A DNA stretch of 64,000 bases from JACPDD01 sp040900105 (GTDB lineage Bacteria > Patescibacteriota > Microgenomatia > Levybacterales > UBA12049): contig JBBDZP010000053.1 of assembly GCA_040900105.1 (NCBI GenBank), forward strand, positions 11,474 to 75,473. The letters are read 5' to 3'. The position numbers were made by a program, and so were the translations under genes. Under the pieces are notes generated by a model, which was not told the origin of the DNA, did not search any database, and saw only the letters and a list, made by a program, of their open reading frames with translations. Shown here one piece after another: positions 62,527 through 64,000 of the stretch; position 1 is the first letter of the stretch, and each line of letters starts with the position of its first letter.

Positions 62527-63987
62527 CTAGTGTGATCTTTTTTGGACTATTAGGCCGCTAGGAAGCTCTGTTGTAAAAATTATCTCACCGCTTTTTACAA
62601 CAGTCTCAAGCCAGCCTTTATATGTCCACGGCTTACTGGAATCGGGTTCAATCAGCAAATAGAATGTTCCTTCCTTTTCTTTGCCGGGCGCGTAGCGATA
62701 GACATTCTCCGATCTCCACCACACCAGATAATCATAAGGGTCTGTATAGACGGCAGGCGCAAAAACCATCATATTAAACTCTCCTCCTTTAGCATCTTTA
62801 TAGATATAATCAATAGCATCAAGTTTACCTTTTACTTTTGCTATTCCTCCATAATCCGGAGAGCGGTACAAATTATAAATTCTGGGGATAATTACCCATA
62901 GGGTAATGAGAAGTAAGATTGTCAGCAGTACCTTGCCAAAACTGCGCTCCCAAAACTTTGCAAGAATAATACCAAGGGGGAATATAAACATAACTTCAAA
63001 TCCGGTCAAAAACCAGGCTCTAAGCGGAGATTGGTAAAGAAGTGAAAACGAAAATACTGTAAGAACTAGCTTTGCAGACAAAATAACAAACTTATATTCT
63101 TTGTCTGATAAAAACTTTGTTAACCTTCCAAAAAGTATTGAAAATAAGAGTAAATAAAATGCCACTCCGCTAAATATCAGACCATTAAACGCGGAGTTAA
63201 AGTTAACATGGAAATTATAAAAATGGTCTGTAAAAGTTGTCACAACGTGAGACAAAAATCCTGTGCCTTGTCTGCTACCCGAAAACATAGCAATCACTCC
63301 TTTGGACATTAGGAAATCGTGTCTAAAATCAAATAAAATCTGCGGGGAAAGGAGTATCAGAAAAGACATAAGACCGAACAGAAACTCCTTGGTTTTTAGT
63401 TGCTTACGAGCGGACAAGATAAGATAAATAATGCTTGAGAGGAATATAAAAGTCCCCAACGCAGTCTGAAAACTAAACATTAAGGCAACTGTGGGCCAGA
63501 CTACGAAATGATATTTCTTTTTACCTTGTACCAAAAGATAGAAGGAGAAAGTGTAGATTGTTAAAAGGAGCCACATCGGGTGCGGATTCCAGGCATAGGT
63601 TGCGGCAGCCGCGGCTTCGGGACATATGGCGAGTAAAAATGCAGTTATGAATGCAACCCGCAGGCCGAATAGTTTTCTTGCGAACAAAAAAGCAACTACA
63701 ATGGTTCCCATACTTATAAGAAGCGACAAAAATACGCCTCCCCATGGATTTCCTCCCGTTAAGAATGTGGCAACTGCAAGAAGGTAATACCAAAATGGCC
63801 CTTGGAATACCCCGCCTAGGCTTGTATGCGGACCAATCAGCGTTAAGTGGTGGTCATACACAATACTTTTGACCGCCATCATATCCCTACCCTGATCTAG
63901 TAAAAAGAGATAGTTACCGGACAAGGTTTCCTGCGCTCTTAACAAAAATCCCAAAGCCAGAATGAGAAGGAAGAGAAATTTCTTCAC
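62527..63987 (-). CDS. PMT/ArnT-like GT-C glycosyltransferase
   Basis: A 486-residue polytopic protein. LLDQGRDMMAVKSI (Asp31-Gln-Gly-Arg34-Asp35) and LGGVFQGPFWYYLLAV match the DQxRD layout of 38768 and 23585. ICPEAAAAATYAWNPHP replaces the SPWH block. About 11 TM helices and a ~90-residue outside tail. GTG at 63987 is the visible start; the frame stays open to the window edge, so the real start may lie beyond it. Function as a polyprenyl-phosphate-sugar transferase is inferred. Confidence 0.75.
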   Translation of the reverse strand: MKKFLFLLILALGFLLRAQETLSGNYLFLLDQGRDMMAVKSIVYDHHLTLIGPHTSLGGVFQGPFWYYLLAVATFLTGGNPWGGVFLSLLISMGTIVVAFLFARKLFGLRVAFITAFLLAICPEAAAAATYAWNPHPMWLLLTIYTFSFYLLVQGKKKYHFVVWPTVALMFSFQTALGTFIFLSSIIYLILSARKQLKTKEFLFGLMSFLILLSPQILFDFRHDFLMSKGVIAMFSGSRQGTGFLSHVVTTFTDHFYNFHVNFNSAFNGLIFSGVAFYLLLFSILFGRLTKFLSDKEYKFVILSAKLVLTVFSFSLLYQSPLRAWFLTGFEVMFIFPLGIILAKFWERSFGKVLLTILLLITLWVIIPRIYNLYRSPDYGGIAKVKGKLDAIDYIYKDAKGGEFNMMVFAPAVYTDPYDYLVWWRSENVYRYAPGKEKEGTFYLLIEPDSSKPWTYKGWLETVVKSGEIIFTTELPSGLIVQKRSH

Positions 63988-64000
63988 TGCCTGTAGTATA

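Noticed and set aside
1..64000. TGA recoded as glycine or tryptophan
   Set aside because: TGA terminates many genes in tight ATGA overlaps, and full-length families need no readthrough.

Overview
The window looks like a piece of a Patescibacteria (Candidate Phyla Radiation) genome, most likely a Microgenomates-type lineage. The reasons are an AT-rich sequence, very tight gene packing with many 1-25 bp overlaps, two small protein families typical of these organisms (DUF5667-like secreted proteins and a DUF5652-like membrane protein), and a very dense set of membrane glycosyltransferases. TGA is a normal stop (many ATGA stop/start overlaps), so the recoded Gracilibacteria/Absconditabacteria are excluded. 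The lineage is inferred from gene content; no rRNA or other phylogenetic marker is present. There are two 100-N scaffold gaps, at 55403-55502 and 57174-57273.

Layout. 1-3433 (minus): nucleotide-sugar enzymes, namely a GDP-fucose-synthase-like reductase cut by the window edge, a GDP-mannose-4,6-dehydratase-like enzyme, a DegT aminotransferase and an extended SDR epimerase. 3430-8742: a GT2, then on the plus strand a secreted DUF5667-like protein and a GtrB/DPM-type GT2, then a large GT-C enzyme with a possible discoidin-like tail and a plus-strand methyltransferase. 8744-19339 (minus): a repeat-unit-assembly block with a sulfatase-fold protein, aminotransferase, Gfo/Idh oxidoreductase, methyltransferase, three GT4 enzymes, a Wzx-type flippase, a GT2 and an RmlC-like cupin. 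19336-64000 (almost all minus): a long run of polytopic GT-C proteins mixed with GT2 enzymes, one GT4, galE, a second DUF5667-like protein, a second flippase and a DUF5652-like protein.

How it fits together. I count 22 GT-C-type membrane proteins: PMT/ArnT-like, PTPS-related membrane domain, YfhO-like, and MptA/B- or GT87-like. There are 11 GT2 enzymes, at least five of them resembling polyprenyl-phosphate sugar synthases (DPM1/ALG5/GtrB type), plus four GT4 enzymes and two flippases. The simplest reading is that cytoplasmic GT2 enzymes load sugars on polyprenyl phosphate and the GT-C enzymes use these donors outside the membrane to build or decorate surface glycans, while GT4/GT2 enzymes and flippases make lipid-linked oligosaccharides inside. 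No initiating phosphoglycosyltransferase, Wzy polymerase or oligosaccharyltransferase was recognised.

Two layers lie on top of the genes. First, seven arrays of 7-bp tandem repeats and several short perfect palindromes sit inside coding sequence or across a gene junction without breaking frame. Second, several genes have a -10-like hexamer only 6-13 nt before the start codon, suggesting leaderless or nearly leaderless mRNAs. No tRNA, rRNA, CRISPR array, IS element or convincing terminator was seen, and no gene-free stretch exceeds about 100 bp apart from the N gaps.
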